Assembly: GCA_938015605.1 (NCBI GenBank)
Contig: CALLPO010000133.1
Coordinates: forward strand, 1-6,370
Source: an uncultured Candidatus Altimarinota bacterium
GTDB lineage: Bacteria > Patescibacteriota > Gracilibacteria > BD1-5 > UBA6164
Reading direction: 5' to 3'
DNA: 6,370 nucleotides
In this document: in pieces, positions 5,776-6,370 of the stretch
Position numbering within the stretch: the stretch's first letter is position 1
Layout of the letters: each line of letters starts with the position of its first letter
Position numbers and translations under genes: made by a program
Notes under the pieces: model-generated
Databases searched by the model: none
Told to the model about the DNA's origin: nothing
The model's input: the letters and a program-made list of their open reading frames with translations, nothing else

Positions 5776-6370
5776 TTATTTAATATTGTTTTGTTTCCAC
5801 TGTTCAATGAGTTGGTGATTTCCCGAAGTTAAAATTTCAGGCACTTCCATTTCTTCAAAAATTCTGGGTCTAGTATATACACTATGCTCTTTTTGTCTAC
5901 CAAAAAATTTCGAAAAACTCTCTTCCTCTAAGCTTTGTTTATTACCAAGTACTCAAGGAATATGTCTAACTAATGAATCTATAAATACTTGACTAGAGAG
6001 CTCTCAGCTAGTGAGTACATATTCTCCAATACTTATTTCATAGTCTACATATTTATCAATAATTCTTTGATCTATTCACTCATAATGACCACAGATAATT
6101 ATAAAATTTGTTTCACTAAATTCTTGATAATAATTTTCAACTCACTCTTGGTTCAGAAGTTCTCATGAAGGAGACATATATATAACCTTAGTATCTTTTT
6201 TTGAATTGCCCTCAATTTGATTAATAGCTCTTGATAATGGTTCTGGGGAAATAACTTGTCCATGCATTCCATATGCATTATCATCAACATGCTTAAATTT
6301 TTTATCTGAAAAGTCCCCGAGTTTATAAATCTCAATTTCAAAAAGTTCATTTGAAAGAGCTTTTCAAATC
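5776..6370 (-). CDS. trmD: tRNA (guanine-N1-)-methyltransferase TrmD (5'-truncated by window edge)
   Basis: TrmD is a dimeric SPOUT (trefoil-knot) enzyme that uses S-adenosylmethionine to make m1G37 in tRNAs and so prevents +1 frameshifting. The 197 visible residues start inside the N-terminal helix region; about 30 are missing compared with the usual 230-250. Read with UGA = Gly, they show VDDNAYG (6288-6268), YMSPSGELL, the knot motif CGHYEGID (6093-6070), EISIGEYVLTSGELSS, IPGVLGN, the HSVYTRP segment, and the C-terminal VPEILTSGNHQLIEQWK. Two features are divergent: the GGGPGM loop after VDD is replaced by GMHGQ and is one residue shorter, and the position that I align with the catalytic Asp (E/D-D-S-F in well-studied TrmD) is Glu (5922-5920). 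Six of 15 glycine codons are UGA. It is the upstream gene of an operon with the zinc-ribbon protein. Confidence 0.93.

Noticed and set aside
6153..6350. 65-residue minus-strand frame starting at 6350
   Set aside because: It overlaps trmD in another frame, and its translation has no motif, whereas the trmD frame carries all the family motifs.
1..6370. CRISPR array, transposon, tRNA, rRNA or riboswitch
   Set aside because: No regularly spaced direct repeats, no transposase motifs or terminal repeats, no cloverleaf-like segments, and no gap long enough for a typical riboswitch other than terminator-filled spacers.

Overview
The window is about 6.4 kb of AT-rich, gene-dense chromosome from a bacterium that reads UGA as glycine (genetic code 25). 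Read with the standard code, most of the genes here break into pieces. With UGA = Gly, seven genes use UGA and each reads through cleanly, and UGA falls on invariant glycines: both P-loop glycines of MiaA and two of the three Walker A glycines of a PilB/GspE ATPase. UGG is still used for conserved tryptophans, so this is not the Mycoplasma code. Code 25 points to Candidatus Gracilibacteria (BD1-5) or Absconditabacteria (SR1) in the candidate phyla radiation. The window alone does not separate the two. All seven visible stop codons are TAA.

Layout, left to right. Plus strand: a 5'-truncated miaA (tRNA A37 dimethylallyltransferase, to 886) closed by a hairpin terminator; a compact PilB/GspE-type secretion/type IV pilus ATPase (1016-2362); two small genes I do not recognise (2465-2701 and 2726-3004), probably co-transcribed and closed by a terminator; a 249-residue protein of the UPF0489/peptide-arginase branch of the arginase fold (3074-3823); and a full trigger factor gene, tig (3869-5176), with a good promoter and its own terminator. 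Minus strand, convergent with tig: a membrane-anchored double zinc-ribbon protein (5763-5248), preceded by a 5'-truncated trmD (tRNA m1G37 methyltransferase) that runs off the right edge. trmD and the zinc-ribbon gene are 12 nt apart and form an operon. No stretch longer than about 130 nt lacks a gene.

Two genes modify tRNA next to the anticodon (MiaA at A37, TrmD at G37) and one is a ribosome-associated chaperone, so much of the window is translation housekeeping. The ATPase would power pilus or pseudopilus assembly. The least understood parts are the two small proteins behind the ATPase, the arginase-fold protein, and the zinc-ribbon membrane protein. UGA makes up about 60-75% of glycine codons in miaA and the ATPase but only about 10% in tig, which suggests the reassigned codon is avoided in a highly expressed gene. 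I see no mobile element, CRISPR array, rRNA or tRNA gene, and no clear evidence of a wholly new multi-gene system.
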